Below, in pieces: positions 40,656-48,804 of a stretch of DNA of 64,000 nt. Positions within the stretch are counted from its first letter, which is position 1; each line of letters opens with the position of its first letter. Under the pieces are notes generated by a model, which saw only the letters and a program-made list of their open reading frames with translations, searched no databases and had not been told where the DNA came from. The translations under genes and the position numbers were made by a program. The DNA comes from Acidobacteriota bacterium (GTDB lineage: Bacteria > Acidobacteriota > Terriglobia > Terriglobales > Acidobacteriaceae): positions 1-64,000 of the forward strand of contig JARLGI010000023.1 in assembly GCA_031296115.1 (NCBI GenBank), given 5' to 3'.

Positions 40656-41438
40656 ATGACCCCCAAAACTATTCAAGACGTCATTTCGGCTCTCGATGCA
40701 ATCGTGCAACAGGCTCACGAGAATGCCAGCCGGCTGGGATATTTTGCCGCATTGTACCGGCGCGTGACCTGCGCGGTGCGTGATGGGATCGCCAATGGAC
40801 AATTCCAGAACGGGCCGCTGATGGAACAGCTCGATGTTAATTTCGCCAACCGCTATCTCGACGCGCTGGCGACGTACCAGTCGGGTGGGACTCCGCCGCG
40901 CAGCTGGCTGGCGGCCTTCAAAGCGTGTGATGACGGCAGACGCCTCATTTTGCAACAGCTCCTAGCCGGCATGAATGCACACATCAACCTCGACCTGGGC
41001 ATCGCCGCCGCGCAAACCCGCCCTGGCAAGCGTCTTCCCGAACTGAAGCCGGATTTTGACCAGATCAATGGCGTACTGGGAGACTTGATCGGTACGGTAG
41101 CAGCGGAAATTGCGGCCGTGTCGCCGCTCATCGGCAATCTGGAGGCGATAGGCTTGCGGGACGAAACTACAATCGTTAACTTCGATATGACGGCGGCGCG
41201 GAATAATGCCTGGTGCACCGCCCAGCGTTTGGCCATCGAACCGTCGGCGCTGCACCCGCTCACCATCGACGGGCTCGACCTCGCCGTCTCGGTCGCGGGA
41301 AACGCCATTCTCTACCCGCTTGAAGGTGAGGTGGGCCTGGCGGTCATTGGGAGCGCCGAGGTCAGCGATGTGCGCCAGGTGATCGAGGTGCTGTCGCAGA
41401 CCGACGACGCCGTTGGGCAAACGGCGGGCGCCAATTGA
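40656..41438 (+). CDS. DUF5995 family protein
   Basis: A 260-residue soluble protein from ATG 40656. The frame is open far upstream, but that extension overlaps the aldehyde dehydrogenase on the other strand and is not credible. Family-type blocks include SRLGYFAALYRRVTCAVRDG near residue 28, FANRYLDAL, PRSWLAAFKACD, and LLAGMNAHINLDLGIAAA near residue 102, the most conserved stretch of DUF5995. The last residues (AVGQTAGAN) are low in complexity. No enzyme activity is known. The protein is helical by appearance and lacks a signal peptide. The gene is isolated between ALDH and the STAS protein. Confidence 0.82.
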   Translation: MTPKTIQDVISALDAIVQQAHENASRLGYFAALYRRVTCAVRDGIANGQFQNGPLMEQLDVNFANRYLDALATYQSGGTPPRSWLAAFKACDDGRRLILQQLLAGMNAHINLDLGIAAAQTRPGKRLPELKPDFDQINGVLGDLIGTVAAEIAAVSPLIGNLEAIGLRDETTIVNFDMTAARNNAWCTAQRLAIEPSALHPLTIDGLDLAVSVAGNAILYPLEGEVGLAVIGSAEVSDVRQVIEVLSQTDDAVGQTAGAN

Positions 41439-41498
41439 AAGATCTCGACGGGTAGAAGGGCGAGGCTCGTCGCCCAAGTGCAATCTAAGATTCGTCCT

Positions 41499-41840
41499 TT
41501 AGATTGCGCGAGCTTCCTCGACGGTAGCTGCGAAGGTGAAGAGATTGTCGACCTTGGTCACTTGTAACGATGTCCGCAGCCGCTCGTTGACCCCCACAAT
41601 CACCAGCTTCCGGCCGGAATGCTGCCGCGAAACATGCGCCCCCACCAGGCAGCCGATGCCTGCAGAATCGATGTAGGGCATGTCCGCTACGTCAATGATA
41701 AGCAACCTGCTCGTGTCCGAGCGAACCATGGATTGCAGTGGGAAGAAGTTACCCAGCAGCAGCGGTCCATGCAGGCGAAGCACCATGTAGGCTCCCCCGC
41801 CATCCTCGACTTTCTCTATCTCCAGAGGTTTCTCTTGCAT
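41499..41840 (-). CDS. STAS-domain anti-sigma factor antagonist
   Basis: A 113-residue single STAS-domain protein of the SpoIIAA/RsbV type. S59 in PYIDSAGIGCLVG sits at the site that is phosphorylated by a cognate anti-sigma kinase. Preceding LLIIDVADM and later GRKLVIVGVN fit the STAS beta-alpha fold. In this family the non-phosphorylated form frees a sigma factor by binding its anti-sigma partner. No kinase or sigma factor is in the window, so the target is unknown. The first residues (MQEKPLEIEKVED) are a little longer than usual. It is a lone gene, divergent from the serine hydrolase, with no clear terminator. Confidence 0.85.
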   Translation of the reverse strand: MQEKPLEIEKVEDGGGAYMVLRLHGPLLLGNFFPLQSMVRSDTSRLLIIDVADMPYIDSAGIGCLVGAHVSRQHSGRKLVIVGVNERLRTSLQVTKVDNLFTFAATVEEARAI

Positions 41841-41970
41841 AAACGATGATTGTATAACGGCGGCCGCAAGACCATGTGTTAATTTCCCGTTACGGCAGCC
41901 TCTCTGTTAGGCATGACCATCAATGGCCTCAATTCGTACAACTTGACCCTGGTAGTAGTCTGATGCTCGC

Positions 41971-43965
41971 ATGGTGACCACCTTGAAACGATCTAGTTTT
42001 CGCGTTCTCGTCTTGTTCCCTATTGTCATCTGTATCGGACTTTCCTCCCTGGCGCAGAAACCCCAGATCCTGCCGCCGAGAACCAAGGCGCAAGCTGCTC
42101 CGGCGATTGCCCAGGCGCCATCACCCACACCGCAACTTACCAGGGAAGACGTAGAGGCCTTCCTCGACGGACTCCTACCGATCCAGTTGCAGCGCGATGA
42201 CATCGCCGGCGCGGTGGTCATGATCGTCAAAGACGGGAAAGTGCTCTTCGCCAAAGGCTACGGCTATGCCGAAGTGAGGACCAAGAAGCCGGTGACGGTC
42301 GATGCCACTTTGTTCCGCCCCGGCTCGATTTCGAAGACCTTCACCTGGACCGCGGTCATGCAGTTGGTCGAGCAGGGCAAACTGGATCTGAACCGCGACG
42401 TCAATGACTATCTCGACTTCAAAATTCCCGCCACTTTCGGCAAGCCGCTCACGCTGAAGGACATCATGACCCACACGCCGGGCTTCGAGGAGACGCTGAA
42501 AGACCTGTTTGTGGCCGACGCTTCCAGGATGCGGCCGCTCGACCAATACATGAAGACGCATCTGCCGGAAGAAATCTTTCCGCCCGGTACCACGCCGGCC
42601 TATTCCAACTACGGGGCCTCGCTCGCCGGCTATATCGTTCAGCGCGTCTCAGGCATGCCCTTCGACGACTACGTCGAGCAGAACATTTTGAAGCCGCTGG
42701 GCATGCAGCATTCCACCTTCCGCCAGCCTCTGCCTGGCAACCTGAAGCCGCTGATGTCCGAGGGCTACGACAAGGCCTCGCAGGTGCCGAAGAGTTTCGA
42801 GTTTGTGCAAGCTTGGCCGGCGGGCAGCATGTCGGTCTCCGCCGACGACATGTCGCACTGGATGATGGCGCACTTACAGAACGGCGAGTACAACGGCGCT
42901 CACGTTCTGAAACCGGAAACCGCGCAGCTGATGCATTCGCGCGTGTTCGGCCTGGTACCGTCACTGAACGGCATGGCGTACGGGTTCTACGAGGAATCGC
43001 GCAACGGCCATCGTATCATCGGACACGGTGGTGACACCCAGTGGTTCCACAGCGACATGCACCTCATGCTCGACGACCGCATTGGATTTTTCCTCTCCTA
43101 CAACAGCGCCGGCAAAGGAGGCTATTCTCCGCGCTCGGCATTGTGGCAGACCTTCCTCGACCGCTACTTCCCGTACACTCCGCCCGCGGGAGAACAAGTG
43201 GCCAATGCCGCGCAGGACGCGAAGTCGGTGACTGGTGGCTACTGGTCCAGCCGCCGATCCGCAACCAATATTGCGGCCGTGCTGTCAGCAATCGATCAAA
43301 ACAAGGTCACGACGAATTCGGACGGCACCATCAGCCTCGATGCTGCCAAAGATTTTGCGGGCAATCCCAAGCATTTTAAGGAAATTGCACCGCTGCTCTT
43401 CCGCGATGTGAACGGCCAAAGCCACCTGGCGTTCATCAAGGACTACGCAGGCCAGCAGATCATCGTCACCGACGTCCCGATCGCCGTGGACCAACCGGTT
43501 CCCGCGCTGAAAAGTCAGATTTTGAACCTGTCGCTGGTGGTGTCGGCTATCGTGGTTATTGTGTTGACCTTGCTTTTCTGGCCGGTCAACGCGATGCTGC
43601 GCTCACACTATCAATACCGCACCGACTTGAGCCCGCAGTACCTGCGTGGACGGATGATGATGAGATTGTTCAGTATCCTCAACGTAGCATTTGTTGGTTC
43701 CTTCGGAGCGTGGGGCCTCTCGGTGGATGACAACATCGGCCTCATCAGCAGCCAATTTGACTTGCGATTGCATTTGTTGCAGGTGCTCGGTGTTTTGGGA
43801 GCGATCGGCGCAGTGTTCTCCGTCGTTTACTGCGTGCGCACCTGGAAGGACGATTCGCTGTGGTTCTGGGCCAAGCTCTGGAATACGCTGCTGATGATGG
43901 CTTGCGTTAGCTATGCCTTCTTCCTGTGGAACTGGCATCTGCTCAACTTCAACTTGAATTATTGA
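41971..43965 (+). CDS. Beta-lactamase-fold serine hydrolase with C-terminal membrane domain
   Basis: A 664-residue penicillin-binding-protein-like or class C beta-lactamase-type serine hydrolase. The N-terminus (KRSSFRVLVLFPIVICIGLSS) is a signal peptide or anchor, followed by a Pro/Ala-rich linker. The catalytic motifs are S119-I-S-K122 (nucleophile and lysine), Y211-S-N213, and HGG (GHGGDTQWF near residue 352). After residue 515 there are about four hydrophobic segments (LSLVVSAIVVIVLTLLFW, FSILNVAFVGSFGAWG, LLQVLGVLGAIGAVFSVVY, LLMMACVSYAFFLW), so the enzyme is membrane-held with the active site outside. This architecture is frequent in acidobacteria and may act on peptidoglycan or other peptides; antibiotic resistance is not implied. 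Monocistronic. Confidence 0.85.
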   Translation: MVTTLKRSSFRVLVLFPIVICIGLSSLAQKPQILPPRTKAQAAPAIAQAPSPTPQLTREDVEAFLDGLLPIQLQRDDIAGAVVMIVKDGKVLFAKGYGYAEVRTKKPVTVDATLFRPGSISKTFTWTAVMQLVEQGKLDLNRDVNDYLDFKIPATFGKPLTLKDIMTHTPGFEETLKDLFVADASRMRPLDQYMKTHLPEEIFPPGTTPAYSNYGASLAGYIVQRVSGMPFDDYVEQNILKPLGMQHSTFRQPLPGNLKPLMSEGYDKASQVPKSFEFVQAWPAGSMSVSADDMSHWMMAHLQNGEYNGAHVLKPETAQLMHSRVFGLVPSLNGMAYGFYEESRNGHRIIGHGGDTQWFHSDMHLMLDDRIGFFLSYNSAGKGGYSPRSALWQTFLDRYFPYTPPAGEQVANAAQDAKSVTGGYWSSRRSATNIAAVLSAIDQNKVTTNSDGTISLDAAKDFAGNPKHFKEIAPLLFRDVNGQSHLAFIKDYAGQQIIVTDVPIAVDQPVPALKSQILNLSLVVSAIVVIVLTLLFWPVNAMLRSHYQYRTDLSPQYLRGRMMMRLFSILNVAFVGSFGAWGLSVDDNIGLISSQFDLRLHLLQVLGVLGAIGAVFSVVYCVRTWKDDSLWFWAKLWNTLLMMACVSYAFFLWNWHLLNFNLNY

Positions 43966-44013
43966 GGAAGGTTGTCGCGACTGTTGTCTCGGAAAGTAAC
44001 TCAGGGCTTAAAA

Positions 44014-44310
44014 CTATTGGGGCTGGCGCTCGCCTGGAATTGGAATCGCTGCGTTTTTCGAAGCCGAAGAACTGCTGCTGGAAGAGCTTTGATTACTGGC
44101 GGGATTGTTACGCCCAGAACCATTAGCAGCGGTCGTGGAACTCGCCTGATGCACGTGCGACGTGCTGCCCTGGGAAGGCGATTGCTTGGTTTGTAGCGGC
44201 GGGTGATAAACGTGATGGTCGCGTCCCTGATATCGTTGCGCAGAAAGCGGACCAGCAACCAGCACGGTTGCAACGACAGCTATCAATCGGACTCGCCCCA
44301 CGGTAACCAT
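44014..44310 (-). CDS. Putative secreted Ser-rich small protein
   Basis: A 98-residue frame whose N-terminus MVTVGRVRLIAVVATVLVAG is a signal peptide ending near LSAQR. The mature part is hydrophilic with His-rich (GRDHHVYHPPL) and Ser-rich (NQSSSSSSSSASKN) stretches of low complexity. No family recognised, and no clear ribosome binding site precedes the ATG at 44310. It lies between the serine hydrolase end and the alkyltransferase-like gene, co-directional with the latter and 32 nt downstream of it. It may be a real extracytoplasmic protein or a chance frame; I give it medium confidence because of the signal peptide. Confidence 0.5.
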   Translation of the reverse strand: MVTVGRVRLIAVVATVLVAGPLSAQRYQGRDHHVYHPPLQTKQSPSQGSTSHVHQASSTTAANGSGRNNPASNQSSSSSSSSASKNAAIPIPGERQPQ

Positions 44311-44342
44311 ATTCAGATCAATACACCTGTCGTTATTCTACT

Positions 44343-44729
44343 TCATCCCCTATTCTTGCTAGCGCAAAGTCGCCCCTCATCTGCTACTTTCCGGGTAATC
44401 GCCTTTCGGGATCCCCCTCGGAAGTGGTGCTCAAAACGCTTCATGTCCACCCGCTTCCCTTTGAAGCGCACCCCCTCTGCCTCCAGCAGGAACCGCTGCT
44501 CCATCGCCGATTCCCCGCGAAGGGAAATGCGGCCACCCGAGCCCAAAACGCGCTGCCAGGGCAAACCTTGTACCTGCCCGAGGACCCGCCCAACGTGGCG
44601 CGCGCAGCGCGGATACCCGGCCGCCTTGGCGATGGCACCGTAAGTGCTCACTCGCCCGCGCGGAATGCTCCGGATACTGTTACTGATGGCTGCAACGAGC
44701 GGCGGTTTGCCTGTGCGCGGCGGTGTCAT
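44343..44729 (-). CDS. Alkyltransferase-like (ATL) MGMT-fold DNA-binding protein
   Basis: A 128-residue protein with the helix-turn-helix DNA-binding half of O6-alkylguanine-DNA alkyltransferase. IPRGRVSTYGAIAKAAGYP (about residues 22-40) is the recognition and arginine-finger region. The position of the reactive Cys (PCHR) is P57-W58-Q59-R60, so the protein cannot accept alkyl groups. ATL proteins, which carry PWHR, flag alkylated bases for nucleotide excision repair. Here His is also replaced by Gln, a departure from the usual PWHR. UvrB is in this window 16 kb away. The N-terminal alkyltransferase domain is absent, as in other ATLs. It is divergent from the methyltransferase, 22 bp apart, with no room for two normal promoters between the two starts. 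Confidence 0.85.
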   Translation of the reverse strand: MTPPRTGKPPLVAAISNSIRSIPRGRVSTYGAIAKAAGYPRCARHVGRVLGQVQGLPWQRVLGSGGRISLRGESAMEQRFLLEAEGVRFKGKRVDMKRFEHHFRGGSRKAITRKVADEGRLCASKNRG

Positions 44730-44751
44730 GGGTCACGTTAAGATAGCATCC

Positions 44752-45528
44752 ATGTCTCTCCCAGATCGCGATCCCGCAGCGCGTTTCTCTGACCGCGCAG
44801 AGGACTATGCCAAGTATCGCCCTCACTACTCGCCCGAGGTCGTCCAAGCCCTGAAGGAGGCTTGTGGGTTGCGCCCCGATCACCTTGTAGCCGACGTCGG
44901 CTGCGGCCCTGGGCTTCTCGCCGAGATATTTCTCGACCATGGCAATCGCGTCATCGGGGTCGAACCGAACCGCGAGATGCTTATTGCCGGCGAGAGATAT
45001 CTGTCGCGCTACCCTAACTTCCGCATGGTAGATGGCAGCGCTGAAGCTACTACTCTGCCTGAGACGAGCTTGGACTTCGTCGTCTCCGGACAAGCCTTTC
45101 ACTGGTTTCGGCCCACCGAGACGCGGACCGAGTTCGCGCGCATTGTAAAGCCGGAAGGCTGGACCGTGCTGGTCTGGCACGACCGCAACACCGAGGCGAG
45201 CACGTTCCTGCGCGCCTATGAAGACTTCATACGGCGCTACTCAATTGACTACGAGCAGGTGACCCACAAGTACGTCGCCAGCTACCATGCCCTGCAAAGC
45301 TTCTTCTCTCCCGATGAGATGAAGATCATCCAGCAGCACAATCGACAAGAGCTTGATTACGACGGTCTGCGCGGTCGCCTGTTGTCCTCGTCTTACGTCC
45401 CAAAGTCGGGCGGACGCTACGATGCCATGATGCGCACGCTGCCGGACCTCTTTGCCGAGCATGCTCGGGAGGAGCGCGTTCTTCTGGAATACGACACCAA
45501 GATCTATTACGGGCACCTCACGCCATGA
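44752..45528 (+). CDS. Class I SAM-dependent methyltransferase
   Basis: A 258-residue methyltransferase (Methyltransf_11 type). ARFSDRAEDYAKYRPHYSPEV near residue 7 precedes the SAM motif I VADVGCGPGLLAEIF, acidic VEPN, then motif II/III (GSAEATTLPETSLDFVVSGQ). AFHWF after it is typical of ubiquinone/menaquinone or small-molecule methyltransferases of this group. I start at ATG 44752, which follows a weak AAGATAG; an open frame to 44644 overlaps the divergent ATL gene. The stop overlaps the ATG of fetA (ATGA), so it is the first gene of a three-gene operon with an iron-type exporter. Its substrate is unknown and its link to the exporter is not obvious. Confidence 0.85.
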   Translation: MSLPDRDPAARFSDRAEDYAKYRPHYSPEVVQALKEACGLRPDHLVADVGCGPGLLAEIFLDHGNRVIGVEPNREMLIAGERYLSRYPNFRMVDGSAEATTLPETSLDFVVSGQAFHWFRPTETRTEFARIVKPEGWTVLVWHDRNTEASTFLRAYEDFIRRYSIDYEQVTHKYVASYHALQSFFSPDEMKIIQQHNRQELDYDGLRGRLLSSSYVPKSGGRYDAMMRTLPDLFAEHAREERVLLEYDTKIYYGHLTP

Positions 45529-46226
45529 GCGCGGACACTGTGCCTGCACCTATGGCGGTTGTCCTGCGCACCGAGCACCTCGGCCGTCGCATGGGCGACA
45601 CAGAAATTGTCAAAGATATTTCCCTTCAAGTGGAACGCGGTGAGTTGTTGGGGGTTGTAGGCCCCAGTGGCTCCGGCAAGAGCTCGTTCCTTCGACTGCT
45701 CAACCGTCTGGACGAGCCGACTAGCGGCACGGTTTATCTCGACGGCCAGGATTACCGCCAGCTTGCCCCTCGCGAGCTTCGCCGGCGTGTGGGCATGGTG
45801 ACGCAGCGACCGTTCCTGTTTCCCGGCGATGTGGCGCTCAATGTGCGTTTTGGTCCAACGCAGCGCGGCGAGACGCTGCCCGATACCGAAGTCAATCGCC
45901 TGCTGGAGCGCGTCGGCCTGTCCGGATTCGCCAGCCGCGATGTGACTAATCTCTCCGGCGGAGAGCAGCAGCGTGTTTCATTGGCGCGTGCGCTGGCCAA
46001 CGGTCCGGAGGCCTTGCTGCTGGACGAGCCAACGTCTGCATTGGATGACGAAGCCAAGGAAGGGGTCGAGGAACTGATCTGCGAAGTAGTTCGCGGAACC
46101 TCGCTCACCTGTGTGCTGGTGACCCACGACCGCAACCAGGCGCGCCGCATGTGCACCCGTGTCGCGATCTTGGAAAAGGGACGCCTCGTCCAAACCGGAA
46201 CTCCTGCGGAGGTGCTGAGTGCTTAA
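45525..46226 (+). CDS. fetA: ABC transporter ATPase, FetA type
   Basis: A 233-residue ATPase of a two-component exporter related to E. coli FetAB, which moves iron out of the cell and helps in oxidative stress. Walker A is GPSGSGKSS (about residues 45-53), Q-loop TQRPFLFPG, signature LSGGEQQRVSLARAL, Walker B LLLDEPTSALDD. It starts with ATG overlapping the methyltransferase stop by 4 nt; a second Met ten residues in is possible. It overlaps the permease gene by 8 nt, so the three genes are translationally coupled. The metal transported by this pair in acidobacteria has not, to my knowledge, been shown, so the symbol rests on homology with the pair. Confidence 0.85.
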   Translation: MSADTVPAPMAVVLRTEHLGRRMGDTEIVKDISLQVERGELLGVVGPSGSGKSSFLRLLNRLDEPTSGTVYLDGQDYRQLAPRELRRRVGMVTQRPFLFPGDVALNVRFGPTQRGETLPDTEVNRLLERVGLSGFASRDVTNLSGGEQQRVSLARALANGPEALLLDEPTSALDDEAKEGVEELICEVVRGTSLTCVLVTHDRNQARRMCTRVAILEKGRLVQTGTPAEVLSA

Positions 46227-47007
46227 ATCGCTGTTTCACTCACAAGTTTCCCTGGGCTTCGCCCAGGCGGCCATCGCCTCGGTGCTCGCCTTGCTCGTGG
46301 TACTCCTCGCGCGCCGCCGCAGCATTCACCTGGAAAGCGACGCCGCCATCGCGCTGTTGCGCGGCATCGTGCAGATCGTGGCGGTCGGCTCCATCCTCAT
46401 GCTGCTGCTGAAAGGACCGCGTTGGACCAGCGTCCTGCTGCTGACCGGAATGATTCTGGCGGCTGGCTCCATCTCCGCCAAGCGCGCGAAGAACATTCCC
46501 GGCGCGTTGAAGGTTTCCACCTACTCCATCGCTGCCGGCGCCGGAGTGGTGACGGCAATCATGACTTGGGCGGGAGTCATCGATACCGCCATCACGTCGC
46601 TCATTCCTGTCGGCAGCATGATCATCGCCAACGCCATGAACACCAACGGTCTCGCATTAAACCGCTTCCGCTCGGAGGTCTTGTCGCATGTCGGGGAAGT
46701 CGAGACCGCGCTTGCGCTGGGCGCCGCGCCCGAAGAAACTGTCGCTCGCTATGCCGAGTCGAGCATCCATTCATCGCTAATCCCGGCAATCGACAATTTG
46801 CGGTCGTTGGGGATTGTCTGGATACCGGGACTCATGACGGGCATGTTGCTCTCCGGCTCAAGCCCGCTCTACGCCGCCATCTATCAGTTTGTGGTGATCG
46901 CCATGATCCTAGCGTCGTCAGGGCTCACTTCCCTGCTGAGCACGATGATGATCCGTTCCCACGTGTTCTCGCCGGCGGAACAGCTTCTATTGAGGGGCGC
47001 AGAATGA
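46219..47007 (+). CDS. fetB: ABC transporter permease, FetB type
   Basis: A 262-residue permease of the UPF0014/FetB family with about seven hydrophobic segments (ASVLALLVVLLARRR, LLRGIVQIVAVGSILML, VLLLTGMILAAGSIS, TYSIAAGAGVVTAIMTW, AITSLIPVGSMIIANAMNT and others). NAMNTNGLALNRF and ALALGAAPEETVARY are typical. The starting GTG at 46219 lies inside the ATPase gene, 8 nt before its stop. FetB is the membrane channel of the exporter with FetA; it has no separate binding protein, which fits export. It ends VFSPAEQLLLRGAE and is convergent with the next operon, about 40 bp apart, without a clear terminator. Confidence 0.88.
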   Translation: MLKSLFHSQVSLGFAQAAIASVLALLVVLLARRRSIHLESDAAIALLRGIVQIVAVGSILMLLLKGPRWTSVLLLTGMILAAGSISAKRAKNIPGALKVSTYSIAAGAGVVTAIMTWAGVIDTAITSLIPVGSMIIANAMNTNGLALNRFRSEVLSHVGEVETALALGAAPEETVARYAESSIHSSLIPAIDNLRSLGIVWIPGLMTGMLLSGSSPLYAAIYQFVVIAMILASSGLTSLLSTMMIRSHVFSPAEQLLLRGAE

Positions 47008-47049
47008 AGTTTTCCATTGCAGGTGTTCGCGATTCACTATCGACTGACT

Positions 47050-48804
47050 TTACGTATCCAACGTGTAGCGCGTCGCGGCCAGCCGGTACATCCGCCGCCA
47101 GACGAGCCGGTTCACCGTCACCACCACGATGGCCATGACGATGGTGGAGGCCAGAAGCAGGTCAAAATTGCCGGTGTCGGTGGCGTGCGAGATGGTCGCG
47201 CCCAGGCCGACCGTGGTGTAGGTCTTGTCCTTAAGGTGGAAGTATTCCGCAACAATGCTGGCGTTCCAAGCGCCGCCGGAGGCTGTGACCATTCCCGTGA
47301 TCAAGTAAGGAAAAATGCCGGGCAGTATGAGCTTGCGCCAGCGCTGGCCGCGAGTGAACTTGAACAGCGCGGAAGCTTCCTTGAGGTCGGTCGGAATCGC
47401 CATAGCACCGGCAATCACGTTGAACAGGATGTACCACTGCGTGCCCAGCAACAGTAGTACGATCGACCCAAAGCCCAGCCCGCCACCAATCCGGATCAGC
47501 ATGAACAGCACAATCGGGAACAATGCGGTCGCCGGCACTGACGCAGCGATCTGCGCCAGCGGTTGCGCAATGCGCGCCAGCTTGGGATTGAATCCAATCA
47601 CAACGCCTGCCGGAATCGTCCAGGCTGCTCCGATAACGAGCGCTGCCAGCACTCGAAGGAATGTCGCGCCCGCGCCGGTCAGCAGTTCGCGATACTCCAT
47701 GCCATTCAAACCGGTCAACATGGCGATCGCCCGCGAGACGGCATACAACACCGCCAGCACGGCTATCGTAGCAATGGCGCGGCCAGTCCATACCTTCCAG
47801 GCCGCCGGCGGAGCGTCCTCGTCCACTGCATGATGCTGATGGGCAAAGTGCATCGCCAGCCGCTCGCCCAAGGGCCGTAGCATCCGCTTGCGCAGTTTGA
47901 TGAGTCCTCTTGAATGCTCGACGACGTTGAGGAACCAGGAGCGCGGGGCGTCGGCGCTCTCCACTTGTTCCATCTTGAACTTCTCAGCCCACGCGATCAC
48001 CGGTCGCCAGACGATCTGATCGAGCAGCACGATCACGGCGATCATCACGCCAATGCCCCACAGAATCGCTTGGGTGTCGCCGGCGCTGGCGGCCGTTTGC
48101 AGATACGAACCCAGTCCCGGCAAACGGAAGTCGCGATCGCCCAGCACGAACATCTCGCAGGCCATAAGGAAGAACCAGCCGCCGGCAACCGACATCATGG
48201 AGTTCCAAACCAGTCCGATCGCCGCGTAAGGCAACTCAAACTGGGTAAAGCGCTGATACCAGTTGAAGCGGTAAATTTGGGCGGCCTCGCGCATGTCGCG
48301 CGGAATGCTCTTCAGCGACGAGTAGAAGCTGAACGCCATGTTCCATACCTGGCCGGTGAAGATAAGCAGGATGGCGCCCAACTCGACACCAATCTGGTGG
48401 CGCGGGAACAACGCCACCATGGCCAGCATGACGCCCGGCAGAAAACTCAGCACCGGAATCGATTGCAGGATGTCGAGCAGCGGAATCATGATGCGCTCGG
48501 CCGTCGCGTTATACGCCGCGACATAGCCGTACACCAGGGTGAAAGCCAACGAAAGTATGTAAGCGACCGTAATCCGCAGAAGCGAATACGCCGCGTACAT
48601 GGGAAGCTTGGTGGGATCCCGCGAAATTTCGACGTGTGGGTTGAACGGCCCGAACCAGGTGCGCGCCAGCACCACGATCACGTAGAAGACCGAGAGCCCG
48701 CCGGCAAAGATGACGAAGTCGGTCAGCACCGACCATGTCTGCGCAGGGAGTAACGACCATGGGCCTTTCCCCAGGATTCGAGTGGGTTGCCAGGTACGTG
48801 CCAT
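47050..48804 (-). CDS. NitT/TauT-type ABC transporter permease, two fused domains
   Basis: A 584-residue permease made of two BPD-transporter domains in one chain (the common form is one domain per polypeptide). The two EAA loops are visible: MREAAQIYRFNWYQRFTQFELP near residue 172 and LKEASALFKFTRGQRWRKLILPG near residue 482, each followed by hydrophobic helices. A hydrophilic linker of about 100 residues joins the halves (SADAPRSWFLNVVEHSRGL, FAHQHHAVDEDAP). It starts by a TGATG overlap with the ATPase gene, so both form an importer-like core of the nitrate/sulfonate/taurine class. No periplasmic binding protein gene is next to it, so the substrate is unknown, and the missing component may be elsewhere. 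Confidence 0.9.
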   Translation of the reverse strand: MARTWQPTRILGKGPWSLLPAQTWSVLTDFVIFAGGLSVFYVIVVLARTWFGPFNPHVEISRDPTKLPMYAAYSLLRITVAYILSLAFTLVYGYVAAYNATAERIMIPLLDILQSIPVLSFLPGVMLAMVALFPRHQIGVELGAILLIFTGQVWNMAFSFYSSLKSIPRDMREAAQIYRFNWYQRFTQFELPYAAIGLVWNSMMSVAGGWFFLMACEMFVLGDRDFRLPGLGSYLQTAASAGDTQAILWGIGVMIAVIVLLDQIVWRPVIAWAEKFKMEQVESADAPRSWFLNVVEHSRGLIKLRKRMLRPLGERLAMHFAHQHHAVDEDAPPAAWKVWTGRAIATIAVLAVLYAVSRAIAMLTGLNGMEYRELLTGAGATFLRVLAALVIGAAWTIPAGVVIGFNPKLARIAQPLAQIAASVPATALFPIVLFMLIRIGGGLGFGSIVLLLLGTQWYILFNVIAGAMAIPTDLKEASALFKFTRGQRWRKLILPGIFPYLITGMVTASGGAWNASIVAEYFHLKDKTYTTVGLGATISHATDTGNFDLLLASTIVMAIVVVTVNRLVWRRMYRLAATRYTLDT

